DNA of 64,000 nucleotides from Petasospora fabianii (taxonomy: Eukaryota > Ascomycota > Saccharomycetes > Phaffomycetales > Wickerhamomycetaceae): positions 930,001 through 994,000 of the forward strand of contig CP048716.1 of assembly GCA_022641835.1 (NCBI GenBank), in the 5' to 3' direction. The translations under genes and the position numbers were made by a program. This document shows, one piece after another, positions 19,733-28,910 of the stretch. Position 1 is the first letter of the stretch, and the number at the start of each line of letters is the position of its first letter. The notes beneath the pieces were generated by a model that was not told the DNA's origin, ran no database searches, and saw nothing but the letters and a program-made list of their open reading frames with translations.

Positions 19733-20956
19733 TCAGCTGTAGAGCTCGATAGAGTCTCTGGATAGTGAGATCAACTCGTCATTTTTCTTGTCCCAGGAGG
19801 CACCCAAAATGTATCGATCACTGGACCCTTCACCACTCAAAATGCGGGCAGGATCATAACACTTTTCACTGAAGATCTCGATCAAATTCTTGGTCTGAAC
19901 TATGAAATGACCATCTATGGACGGCTCAAGAGTCTCCCCAAATACATTTACCACATTCTTCATAGAGTAGAAGTCTTGAAAAGCTGTCTCAAACCCACTC
20001 CTGACGTCAAAGAGTTGTATTCTTGACCCAATAGATGAACACAACAGTCTATCAGGATTCGTCAGCTCAAGATTGATTATGGATTTAAGAGCCGGTGGTC
20101 TAAATTTCCTTGCCCTTTGAAATTTGTCTCTTTTATCCCAGACTCTGATATCACCAGACCGGAATCCCACATATGACACCCACTCATCACGCTGAGATAT
20201 TGAAAGCGGATCACCATCAACAGCAATATCTGACTTGAAAGGACGTTGGACATCGAATGTGGAGATGCACTTGGGTGAACACATGGTCATGATGGATGTC
20301 TTCTCGTTATACACCGAAGTGTTAAACGTTTGCCTCTTTTTGCCAGCAACACTGTAATGCGCCACCACTTCCATATCGTCATTTACCGTGAGCATTTCAA
20401 CCTCACTGGGCTCATCCATTGACCCAAACCACGTACGAGTCACGATCCTGTTGTCTATCAAAACCATCTTTCGCAGAATCGAAGTGCTCTTGTTAACTCT
20501 GTTCCAGATCAGGGTCGGCATAACATTTGGTTCAGTTTCATCATGAGCATGAGCAGCATTTTTGTCAAAGCTGTAGACGTTATTCAGATCACTCAGTAGT
20601 AGTTGATTGTCATTATATGTGTGTGCTTTCGTGAGGGTAGTCGAAAGGTTGTATCGAAGTACTTTGTGGGGCTTCAAGTTTGCTAGTCTTTGGTGATCTA
20701 TGGAATCCATGACTTCACCATATGACCTTTGATGAAGTTTTCCCATGATGTTCAAAAATGCAGGGTATTGTGGTTGTGTTTCTGCCTCTCTCTGCCTTAG
20801 TCTCGCCCTCTTAGCCTCCCTCTGCTCCTCTGCCTTCCTTGCATTGATAGTAGTATCACTATACTGATGCTTGGATGCAGTGTTCTTCTCGATTTTGAAA
20901 TATTTTTTCTTGTCAGGATCATAATAGAAGCCGGGTATATTAGGTACAACTGACAT
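19733..20956 (-). CDS. DCAF4-like WD-repeat protein
   Basis: 407 residues, ATG at 20956. The N-terminus PNIPGFYYDPDKKKYFKI followed by a basic helix (ARKAEEQREAKRARLRQ) is the hallmark of DCAF4/WDR21 proteins, substrate receptors that dock on DDB1-CUL4 ubiquitin ligases in animals and plants. Degenerate WD40 blades follow, e.g. GDIRVWDKRDKF at about 267-278, GSRIQLFDVRSG, and the ending LISLSRDSIELYS. In this yeast the partner ligase is unknown; a Cul4-like Rtt101/Mms1 system is one possibility (inference). Its start faces the upstream SAN1-like gene, both on the minus strand. Confidence 0.75.
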   Translation of the reverse strand: MSVVPNIPGFYYDPDKKKYFKIEKNTASKHQYSDTTINARKAEEQREAKRARLRQREAETQPQYPAFLNIMGKLHQRSYGEVMDSIDHQRLANLKPHKVLRYNLSTTLTKAHTYNDNQLLLSDLNNVYSFDKNAAHAHDETEPNVMPTLIWNRVNKSTSILRKMVLIDNRIVTRTWFGSMDEPSEVEMLTVNDDMEVVAHYSVAGKKRQTFNTSVYNEKTSIMTMCSPKCISTFDVQRPFKSDIAVDGDPLSISQRDEWVSYVGFRSGDIRVWDKRDKFQRARKFRPPALKSIINLELTNPDRLLCSSIGSRIQLFDVRSGFETAFQDFYSMKNVVNVFGETLEPSIDGHFIVQTKNLIEIFSEKCYDPARILSGEGSSDRYILGASWDKKNDELISLSRDSIELYS

Positions 20957-21366
20957 CTCTCCTTAGTAATATAGCCAGGGTAAAATGATTTCGGTATCAA
21001 GCAGAGAAGAGTACAGATGAGAGAAGTCATGACACAAAAGTTAGTGTGCGCGTGCGCTCCAACTTTTCGTATTTTTGCTATGGGGCAACACTGGACTTCT
21101 CTCTAACCTTTGAAGGGTGAAAGTTTGGTGAATTCTCAACTCTATAGCACGACTACATTAGTAATTAAAGCTTGAGTTGTCTATTAGAGATTTGTTTTCA
21201 TCGTAAGACATCATTAGAAAGACCATTAAAGTTCGACTTTCGCCTTTATCATCCTGTGTATAAGGGCCGTAAAAAACTTGCTGTAAAGAATAGTAGTATT
21301 TGGCGTTCGAGTCATGGATGTGTAAATTAAACCAACAATTCGTAAAAAATGCAGACATTTCAAAAA
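20957..21366. other. Intergenic, DCAF4-like promoter and SAN1-like terminator
   Basis: 410 bases. It must contain the promoter of the DCAF4-like gene. No distinct motif beyond general AT-richness. Confidence 0.4.
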
Positions 21367-22356
21367 TCATGAAGTAGTAAAGAAGGGATGTGAGACTTCT
21401 ATGACCCTTCTAGGTCTTGCAGAAGACACCAATGATCGATTCGATGATGAAATAGGAATAGGAATGGCTGGATCTTCATAAGTATGCTCCGCAGTGGAAT
21501 AATCTGCTGGACAGAAACTTCTGTTGATAATGAGAGATTGTGCTCGAGCCTCTGCAGTTGGGATACCAAGTGAGTTACCTGAATTGACGGGCTGAGACTC
21601 AACCTCGCGACGACATAGAGGGCAAGAGACATTGGACTTTAGCCATTCAACGAGACATGAGCGTCCAAAGACGTGCTTACAGGGCATCTGAACGGGGATG
21701 TGATCTTGCTGATCTTGATCCTCTTGCTTTTCTGAATCTTCAAATGGTGTGCTCTCTCTGCTTGGGTATCGAGTGTACTCAACGTGTTTTCTAGCAGTTG
21801 GATCAGTTGGGAACCACATACCCGGATCTGTATCAATAATTTTGGTTCTCTCTTCAGCAGCCCGTTTACGCTTCTCTTCATTCTTCTTAGATTGTTTGTT
21901 AGGAAGTGATTTCGGAGTGTCAAAAGATTCGTAACAGATAGGGCATGTTCTCTCAGTAGCGGGGAGATCCTTTGGATCCACTATAGTTAAATGCTTGATA
22001 ACGTCTTCCGTGGCTCTCTTCTGCTTTGGGCGCCCCTGTTGCATCACATTTTCAATCATGTCTCGCAGGAACGGCGGGATATTGTTGAAATTAAAGACGG
22101 GCTCACCATTGGGCATGGTTGTACCTCCTGGCCCGATGTTCGTTCTGTTGATTGTGACGCTAAACTGCGGGACGGCCGTACCAAAAGCGCCCCTGAACAA
22201 CACATCAGGGTCAGTTGTGGGGACTTGTTCCAAATTAGTCCCCTCTGGTGGTATCAATATTGGGATTGCAGTGAATTGCGGTGCGGTGGGTAAGTTATTC
22301 TGAGCGCCATCTCCTGAGGCAGCGGCGTTGCCACCTACTTGGTTGGGGTTGGACAT
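21367..22356 (-). CDS. SAN1: RING-finger ubiquitin ligase, San1-like
   Basis: 329 residues. San1 is a nuclear E3 ligase that marks misfolded proteins for the proteasome. The layout matches: a disordered N-terminus rich in Asn, Pro and Gly; then a split RING whose first pair is CPICYESFD (near residue 138). The usual loop is replaced by a long charged insert ([15 protein letters not shown]... and [10 protein letters not shown]), then the second half [24 protein letters not shown], of which only cysteines and His are diagnostic. San1 of S. cerevisiae has the same long insert between RING halves but is nearly twice as long, and its disordered C-terminal substrate-binding tail is mostly missing here. 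Other RING families remain possible. Confidence 0.72.
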   Translation of the reverse strand: MSNPNQVGGNAAASGDGAQNNLPTAPQFTAIPILIPPEGTNLEQVPTTDPDVLFRGAFGTAVPQFSVTINRTNIGPGGTTMPNGEPVFNFNNIPPFLRDMIENVMQQGRPKQKRATEDVIKHLTIVDPKDLPATERTCPICYESFDTPKSLPNKQSKKNEEKRKRAAEERTKIIDTDPGMWFPTDPTARKHVEYTRYPSRESTPFEDSEKQEDQDQQDHIPVQMPCKHVFGRSCLVEWLKSNVSCPLCRREVESQPVNSGNSLGIPTAEARAQSLIINRSFCPADYSTAEHTYEDPAIPIPISSSNRSLVSSARPRRVIEVSHPFFTTS

Positions 22357-22713
22357 GGCGGAATGTGTGTGAGGGAGTGGTGTTTATAAGGAGGTCAAAG
22401 AGTGGGATGTGATCCCAGTGTGTGAGATGTATTAGTAGTCTTATCAACGGCTTCGTAGAGCGGCTAAGTGGCTAGAAATCAAGGACAAGAGACGGGAGTT
22501 TTGAAGCTAGGCCCCACTGATCTTTGACTAAGCGCTGTTTCGCGCTTTTGTTTCTAGAAAGATCGATGAGGATGTGGCCGTAGCGGTGGGGAGGAGGAAT
22601 TTCTGGGGTCTAGGGTCTAGGACATTGGGAGCCTAGAGCCTGGAGTATGGACTACATAATACACGATAAGCTTGGGGCAAAGCGGTAAGAGTCAATTGAT
22701 ACCAGCATGTTCA
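22357..22713. other. Intergenic, SAN1-like promoter and PTI1 terminator
   Basis: 357 bases between two minus-strand genes. It has repeated GTCTAGG/CCTAGAGCC-like words around 22605-22645 but no recognised site. Confidence 0.4.
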
Positions 22714-23790
22714 TTAAAGATACTGTCTGCGAATGTTCTCAACGAGCTGTCTCTGCTCTGCAGGAAGAGTGCTGATCACCTCTGGTGACAGTTGGAGCAC
22801 CTGAGCGATGGTAGCGGCCTCCTGAGGCGGTAAGCGGGCGAGTTTAGCGCCCAAGTACGCTGGCAGTGATGGCCATCTTGGATCTGGTTGTGGTTGGGCG
22901 GCAGCGGTAACAGGTGTCGGAGCATTAGAGTATGAAGTCACAGGGGTGGCAGTTGGTACCAGGTTGGATTTTGGTGTCGCCACTTGGAGAGCCGCCGTGA
23001 TGACGTTTGGATCGATGAGCCCCATAAGCACAAGCGCTTGGGTCGCAGCAATTGGGATGCTCGGTGACAAGTTGAGCGCCTGTTGAGCAGCAAGAGGGTT
23101 CGCAGCAATTATACTCTTGAAAGTGGCAATGAGCTCGATAAGACGAGGTGGGTCAAGCCCTTGTAAGTTTTGCGAGATCTTGTCCTCAGCGGTGAAGGCA
23201 TTGGCATTATATGCCGGGAGATAATGCGTGGCCCTGGCGAGCACATCGGGAATCGGCATCTCTGTCTTAACAGTTCCAGTTCCAGCACTAATTGGCTGAG
23301 CTGTCTGTGGCTGTGGTGTACCGGACATCGCTCCCTGCTGCTCATCACTTCTCTGTTGTGGTAACGGTACCGCTGCGCTCATCTCTGGAGGGAGATTGAC
23401 GTAAAATGGAAGGTGATCTCTTGTAAGAACTAACGGAGGACGATCCATATGTCCTGTCCGTAGACCTTCCTTGGACAGCTCCACACGGAACTTTCTGTTG
23501 GCACCCAGTGTCACTTGACTTAAAAGGTCCATAGCTTTGCGGGCCTCTGAAGGTGTGGTATACTCGACAAACACGTAGTTCTTCGAGCGACCTGACGGAT
23601 CGATTCGGACTCTGATGTCTACAATGTCTCCACTACCTGCAACAACACTGCGAACGATTTCCTCGTTCCAGTCTTTCGGAACACTACCCAAGTAAATCAC
23701 ACATGACCCTGAATGAACAGTTTTTTGCCTTTTCTCTGATGGTTGTTCGGATCCTCCTCGATTCCTGAAGGAGTAGGCGTTTCGTGACAT
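22714..23790 (-). CDS. PTI1: Pti1, CstF64/Rna15-like subunit of the cleavage and polyadenylation factor
   Basis: Nuclear mRNA 3'-end and snoRNA 3'-end formation. 358 residues. An RRM spans residues about 28-105 (CVIYLGSVPKDWNEEI, then YVFVEYTTPSEA). Its SVVAGSG stretch is shared with S. cerevisiae Pti1. A hinge follows (VLARATHYLPAY and DKISQNLQGLDPPRLIELI), then a Pro/Thr/Ala linker and a C-terminal CstF64-type three-helix domain (QVLQLSPEVISTLPAEQRQ). These shared blocks separate it from Rna15. The Leu of QLSP is encoded by CTG, supporting CTG=Leu. It lies about 440 bases downstream of RNA15, its paralogue, on the same strand. Confidence 0.9.
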   Translation of the reverse strand: MSRNAYSFRNRGGSEQPSEKRQKTVHSGSCVIYLGSVPKDWNEEIVRSVVAGSGDIVDIRVRIDPSGRSKNYVFVEYTTPSEARKAMDLLSQVTLGANRKFRVELSKEGLRTGHMDRPPLVLTRDHLPFYVNLPPEMSAAVPLPQQRSDEQQGAMSGTPQPQTAQPISAGTGTVKTEMPIPDVLARATHYLPAYNANAFTAEDKISQNLQGLDPPRLIELIATFKSIIAANPLAAQQALNLSPSIPIAATQALVLMGLIDPNVITAALQVATPKSNLVPTATPVTSYSNAPTPVTAAAQPQPDPRWPSLPAYLGAKLARLPPQEAATIAQVLQLSPEVISTLPAEQRQLVENIRRQYL

Positions 23791-24233
23791 TTATAGCAGT
23801 TTTGTGTGATGTGATGCGAGCGAGAGTGTACGATGTAAATGGTCTGAGGAGAAAGAAGTGTCTATCTGTATATGAGGTGTTTCTCTCTCCAAAGTGAAGC
23901 GTTGACGGCTGAAAGAATGACACTTGTTTGATTTCGTGGCGAGTCGTCGTCAATCGTCTCGCATTTTTCCAATTGAGTGTTTGTGGGTGATCGAGTAAAT
24001 AACATGATCGCGAACACTTATAGCTCATCGATGATGAGGTCTCGTGCAACTCACAGTTGTATTATGACTTATTGCTATAGGATGAAATGTTTACCATTGA
24101 GTTGCTTGTTTGTGGTTTACTGTCATAGTTCGTTATAGCTCGTTCTAAAAAGCCACATACTCTTTCCGTCACCTTAGATCTTAAGGTCATTCCAACTATT
24201 CATCTACAATGGTTCAACATGTTAAAAGATCAT
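23791..24233. other. Intergenic, PTI1 promoter and RNA15 terminator
   Basis: 443 bases between tandem minus-strand paralogues. Nothing distinctive seen. Confidence 0.4.
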
Positions 24234-25063
24234 CTATAAAGAGCCATAAACACCATTTTTATAGTTTTCCTTGATCTCAAGAATTTGTGCCCTTTGATCT
24301 TCGGGTAGTCCTGCAACAATATCATCACTTAATTGCACAACTTGCTTTATCATCTCAATTTCATCAGCACCCAAAGCTGGTGGTGTTGTCTTTGTTGTCT
24401 CAGAATATTGTGTCGTATCAGATGTTACATTATTGAGAAGAATGGATTGAATAGCATGTTCATCTACTTTCTTCGTCGTAAGCATGATCTCCACTAGGGC
24501 ATATGCAAGCTGTGGACACTGTGCAAGTAGTTCATCCATTAGGAGTGAGTTTCTCTTTGTCATTTTTATAGCATCGGCTATCACTTGTTGACGACGGGCA
24601 TCATCAAGTTGGCCAACAGCACTGGTGATGGCTGATTGATAAGTCTCATTGGAATCAAGAGATCTTCCAGCTGGTAATGGTGGAAGCGCATCATCCATCT
24701 TCCCCCTTGAATTCATAGACCCAACTGTATTCATCGATGTTTCCCAAGAGAAATCACACTTGAGCTGTCTGTTCCCAATGGTGTAATTATTCAAATTTCT
24801 TACTGCTGATGAAGCAGTCTCCACATCTGGATACTCAACAAATGCATACCCTTTAGACTTACCAGTCTCCTTATCAAACATCATCTTAAGACCTACAACA
24901 GGGCCAACTGACTTGGCAATATCTATAGTTGGGTAGTTAGTTTCAGGTATGCTTTTAAAGAGAGTGTTCTTTAAACTGTGAACTTACCCATGACTTGTTC
25001 CTCTGTCTGGTCGTATGGGATGGACCCAACGTAGATGATTTTTCCCGGTACCCTATCTGACAT
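24234..25063 (-). CDS. RNA15: Rna15 (CstF64), cleavage factor IA RNA-binding subunit, one intron
   Basis: Binds GU/A-rich elements at mRNA 3' ends. Exon 1 is 24988-25063 (76 bases) and exon 2 is 24234-24922, giving 254 residues. The 65-base intron 24923-24987 has donor GTAAGT, branch AACTAAC and acceptor CTATAG. Joining restores a complete RRM: RNP2 IIYVGSIPYD, the helix EEQVMDIAKSVG and RNP1 KGYAFVEYP. A hinge follows (QVIADAIKMTKRNS), then the C-terminal domain EIEMIKQVVQLSDDIVAGLPEDQRAQ. The intron splits the first RRM helix. It is shorter than S. cerevisiae Rna15 (296). It is divergent from DST1 and tandem with PTI1. Confidence 0.93.
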
Positions 25064-25426
25064 TATGGGTTTTTAGAGAGTAGCGAGTGTAATGAGCTTG
25101 ATTAAATGCTAATTAGTGGTCTTCAATGACTATTAAGAGATAGAATAAAGATAGAAGAGACTTTGGAACCCGCGATCTTTCCCCTACAGAAATCAATGGC
25201 ATAAGCCATGCAGCCGCGGTTATGACACTTATGCTTACACAAGACAGAAAGGACGAAGCATTTGTGCACCAAAGGAAAATTGGTGGAACATAACAACATC
25301 AATGCAAAAGAAGAGACTGAGAGTCGTTTTGTCAGGGCACACGTCACACGATCCTCTTAAAAGATTTGTTGATTAGTTTTTAACCCACCGAACTGATTTT
25401 ACGATTGACATTTCCCAAAACCGACT
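25064..25426. promoter_or_regulatory. Divergent promoter RNA15 / DST1
   Basis: 363 bases between divergent genes for 3'-end formation and elongation. No clear TATA box. Confidence 0.45.
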
Positions 25427-26296
25427 ATGGACGCTAGAGAGATCAAGACTCACATTGCCAACTTGGACAAGGCTAAGGATGATAAGACCATTCTTGAGAT
25501 CTTAAACATTCTGAAAAAGGAAATCAAGCCTACGGAACAACTACTGAGAGAGACGAAAGTTGGTGTTGCTGTGAATAAACATAAATCATCCAAGAATAAA
25601 GAGATCTCTGATGTTGTCACCAAGATTATCAAATACTGGAGAGACGAAGTGACGAAGGAGAAGAAGCTAAAGAGTGCAGCCAATGGTGCTAAAAAGGCTT
25701 CTCCCGCTGCAACTACACAACCTTCAGCAACACGAGAGCAAAAATTTGTTGCTGATCAACCAAGAAGTGACAAAAATGACGGTGTCAAGACCGAAATTTA
25801 CGAAAACAAGACAAGAAACAACTGTGTTAGAGTGCTTTATAACTCTCTTTGTATTGAATCAGAGCATCCTCCACATGCCCTCTTAGCTGTTGCTAAGGAC
25901 ATTGAATCTGAAGTATTTAGAATGGAGAAAATGGATACTGGTGCTAAGTATGCTCAAAAATTGAGAACTCTTACATCGAACTTGAGACAAAAGAACAATC
26001 CAGAATTGAGAGCAAGACTTAACAATGGTGATCTTACTGCTAAGGAATTTGTTCGTATGGATACTAAAGACATGGCCCCAGAGGCACTCAAGAAAGAGTT
26101 AGAGGCTATCAAATTGAAAAACATGCATAATGCTCAAGGTGCTACACAAGAGAGAGCCGTTACTGATAGATTCACTTGTGGTAAGTGTAAGGAGAAGAAG
26201 GTGAGTTACTACCAGCTGCAAACAAGATCTGCGGATGAACCTTTGACAACATTCTGTACTTGTGAGAACTGTGGTAACAGATGGAAGTTCTCGTGA
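25427..26296 (+). CDS. DST1: Transcription elongation factor TFIIS
   Basis: Rescues backtracked RNA polymerase II by stimulating transcript cleavage. 289 residues. The N-terminal LW/TFIIS-N domain spans residues about 5-75 (IKTHIANLDKAKDD...). A Lys/Ala/Thr linker follows, then the central three-helix domain about 120-235 (RNNCVRVLYNSL ... NLRQKNNPELRARL). The C-terminal zinc ribbon is CGKCKEKKVSYYQLQTRSADEP with a CTCENCGNRWKF end: four zinc cysteines and the catalytic acidic pair in RSADEP are present. Length is near that of S. cerevisiae Dst1 (309). Confidence 0.96.
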   Translation: MDAREIKTHIANLDKAKDDKTILEILNILKKEIKPTEQLLRETKVGVAVNKHKSSKNKEISDVVTKIIKYWRDEVTKEKKLKSAANGAKKASPAATTQPSATREQKFVADQPRSDKNDGVKTEIYENKTRNNCVRVLYNSLCIESEHPPHALLAVAKDIESEVFRMEKMDTGAKYAQKLRTLTSNLRQKNNPELRARLNNGDLTAKEFVRMDTKDMAPEALKKELEAIKLKNMHNAQGATQERAVTDRFTCGKCKEKKVSYYQLQTRSADEPLTTFCTCENCGNRWKFS

Positions 26297-26630
26297 AATG
26301 GGAAGAAATGTGGTTCTTGAAATTAGGTTGTTCTGTTTTCTTTTAGATTGTATCGTGTGTTTCTGTAAATATATATACATTTGGAGTTGTCATTACACAT
26401 CATAACCTATAGTCATTTGATCGAGACCTGTTCCTTATTTTATCTTACTAAATGATTAGTTTAGTTTGTACCTGCCTTTCCCCAGGTTATTGATTTTGCG
26501 CGCGAAATTAATGACGAGCCATTTCAAATCATCATCATCATCATCATAATCATCACTATCGTTATCACTTATATCAATACTGAGGTCATAAAAGAGCCAC
26601 ACACACAACATACCACAAATCATAGTTGCT
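26297..26630. other. Intergenic with an (ATC)n microsatellite
   Basis: 334 bases containing DST1's terminator and the next promoter. A CATCATCATCATCATCATA-type run lies at about 26527-26550, and TGCGCGCGAAA at about 26497 is a GC patch. Confidence 0.45.
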
Positions 26631-27056
26631 ATGTCTACCCGTGCTTCAATGTTAACGCGGCTCCACAAAGGGGCAACGTCTCGCAGTCTCTGCTGTTACC
26701 AATCAAGAGGCTTTGCCACTACTCGCCTCCACACATCAAGTGGCGTCACAAGAACCATCACAGCAGGATTGATACCAAGACCGAGTACAAAATTCAATGC
26801 ATTTCATCTACAGCTCAGGTCATACGCTAGTGAGAATACAAGTGTCGATCCAAAGATTGTGAATCTCATTTATAAGATGCAGACTACACCAGCTGTAATG
26901 GATGCAATCCATAATTTTGAAGAACTTGTTAGGAAGAAAGGTTTTAGCAGTCAGACAGGGTTTGGTCAATTCTTTTCGTTTATGAAAGATAAGGAGATTG
27001 AAGAGGCGTTGCAAAGGAGTGAGTATGATCATAAATTTTGGCATAGGGCGGTATAG
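26631..27056 (+). CDS. Small protein with mitochondrial presequence, function unknown
   Basis: 141 residues. The first 60 or so (MSTRASMLTRLHKGATSRSL...) contain many Arg, Ser and Thr and almost no acidic residues, as in a mitochondrial targeting signal. The rest is a compact helical domain (DPKIVNLIYKMQTTPAVMD, FEELVRKKGF, FFSFMKDKEIEEAL). I do not recognise the family. Third-codon AT-richness matches its neighbours, and the length and presequence argue for a real gene. Confidence 0.65.
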   Translation: MSTRASMLTRLHKGATSRSLCCYQSRGFATTRLHTSSGVTRTITAGLIPRPSTKFNAFHLQLRSYASENTSVDPKIVNLIYKMQTTPAVMDAIHNFEELVRKKGFSSQTGFGQFFSFMKDKEIEEALQRSEYDHKFWHRAV

Positions 27057-27348
27057 ACTAACATAACCTTCATAGTCATGATTGAGATGGATAATGCCGG
27101 CATAACGATATCTCCTGAGATGTAAGTTATTCTGATTCTTTTGGAGAGTTACTCTTATCCTACAAACTACTAACACTAACTACCAGTGTTCAACCTCTTT
27201 TACACACGATGTCGAAAGGATTTAATGGACCACCATTCAATTGATTGAATCAATTGTTAGGGAACATATGTTCACCAAAACCACACATACATATATTTAC
27301 CCTCATGTTTCCCAATTATTTATAATACAATGTCTTTAATCGTTAACG

Positions 27349-28089
27349 TCATTCTTTATCTTGGATATACTCCAATAGTGTCCATATGATTTTCTCTGTG
27401 AATTCCCATCTTTGCCACCAGTAGATGTCTTGATCAGTTTCATAAAGGAACAGTTTCCTTACTAATGGGTAAACGTGTTCTCTTAAAGAGATATACTGAC
27501 CCAATAAGAGAATAACAAGAGTCAATAATAGCAATATGTTTAGTATTGGTACAATTGTAATAAAACCTGATATTAGTGGGTTGCATGTGTCTTTCAACAC
27601 TTGAGCAATGCGTATCTCTTTGATTACCCTGGTTTTATTTGGTATTGTCTTTGATGGTGATTGAAGTCCCTTGGATTTATTGGCAAGCATCTCAATGTTA
27701 TCGTCAATGTGTCTATTAAGTCTTTCAAATTCATAATCACTAAAGAGATTATCTGTTTTACCCCGAAGGGCAAGTGGTGAACCTAGTGATGATGGTACTT
27801 CAAAGCTCTTTAAATCACTCTTTTCATAAACATATTTGACAAAATCAATTTGTAAAAGGTCATTTAAAAACTCAAGAAAGATATTCTTGTAGATGAGAAG
27901 ATCTGGATATTTCGATACGAACATCTTTGTCGTATCCCAATGTGGATCATTGATAAGTATATTGAATTTTGTCTCAATTCTGTCTAAGAAAGATTGTATT
28001 TGATTGGATTTGATGAAGGCAAAGCCACGGTTGGTGTCAAACAAGACATCCTGTATCTTACTCCTCGTCTCTATGATATCCATTGACAT
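27349..28089 (-). CDS. Predicted membrane protein, function unknown
   Basis: 246 residues from the ATG at 28089; a GTG-started extension was ignored, and an ATG two codons later is equally good. The N-terminal two thirds are soluble and helical with many Asp/Asn/Lys (LDRIETKFNILIND, FVSKYPDLLIYKNI). One or two membrane segments follow near residues 185-220 (GFITIVPILNILLLLTLVILL). A Trp-rich amphipathic tail (DIYWWQRWEFTEKIIW) ends the protein. No motif known to me. Its 3' end faces the small mitochondrial gene. Confidence 0.6.
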   Translation of the reverse strand: MSMDIIETRSKIQDVLFDTNRGFAFIKSNQIQSFLDRIETKFNILINDPHWDTTKMFVSKYPDLLIYKNIFLEFLNDLLQIDFVKYVYEKSDLKSFEVPSSLGSPLALRGKTDNLFSDYEFERLNRHIDDNIEMLANKSKGLQSPSKTIPNKTRVIKEIRIAQVLKDTCNPLISGFITIVPILNILLLLTLVILLLGQYISLREHVYPLVRKLFLYETDQDIYWWQRWEFTEKIIWTLLEYIQDKE

Positions 28090-28910
28090 ATGCGAGCCTT
28101 TAAGAAACAAGTTCACATGGGGTTGTTGTTTATATATCTATATGTTGTTTGTTTATGTTTTTTATGTTTATGTTTACTTTTCATTTAGGCGGCAGTTGCC
28201 CTGGTACTTTTAATAATTAAAAAAAAAAAAAAAAGAGTGTGTGAATACGCGCTTATTTCCTAATTGGGCCTTTTGACACATTCTTTAGATCTTTAGTTGT
28301 AGTATGATGTAGTGAGTTATGCTCTTCAACTAGTAGTATATGACCATAGATAACACAGTAGTCTTACCCACATATCACGTGGGGCAGGGGATGGTAAGGA
28401 GCTAAGAGTGTCAAGAGACCACACTGCATCCCGAGACTATTTCGGCTTAATGTTTAACGTCTCACGTGTGATTGTGCCAGAGCCCTTAACGCGTTAGCTG
28501 TATATAAGAACATACGTGGTGAGGCGTGGGGACATATATATGTAATCCAATAAAGTTGGTAATTACTACACTCTAACCCTATCACTGTTCAAACCATAAC
28601 ATCTAATCAATAAGATAAGATAAGAGATTAAAGCAGATTAAAGAGTTTATAATTGTGGCGACTCTAAAGACGTTATCCGTGCGTACACAGTAGTAAAACA
28701 GAGCGTGCTCATACCACTTTTTGCCGTGCGTACGAGTGGCACATCCGCTCCCGTTATGCGTGAGATGCCCTTTTTGCTCAGTTTTTTTTTGCCCTTTTAT
28801 ATAAAAGGCCATTTTCTATGGCTTTTTCAGTGAGTGTCTATAGTATACAGGTACAAGTACTGATACTGATACTACTACTCATACGTTACCTCATTGTTTT
28901 ATAATCAGTT
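28090..28910. promoter_or_regulatory. CYS4 promoter region with two CACGTG sites and a TATA box
   Basis: 820 bases between divergent genes. CACGTG occurs at 28376-28381 and 28463-28468. Cbf1 binds this word at sulfur-pathway genes in yeasts, which fits CYS4. TATATAAAA at 28798-28806 lies 105 bases before the CYS4 ATG. The word CCGTGCGTAC occurs twice, at 28677-28686 and 28724-28733. A 14-15 A run lies near 28220. Confidence 0.6.

Noticed and set aside
28603-28812. 69-codon minus frame in the CYS4 promoter
   Set aside because: It overlaps the TATA box and direct repeats and has no domain; likely chance.
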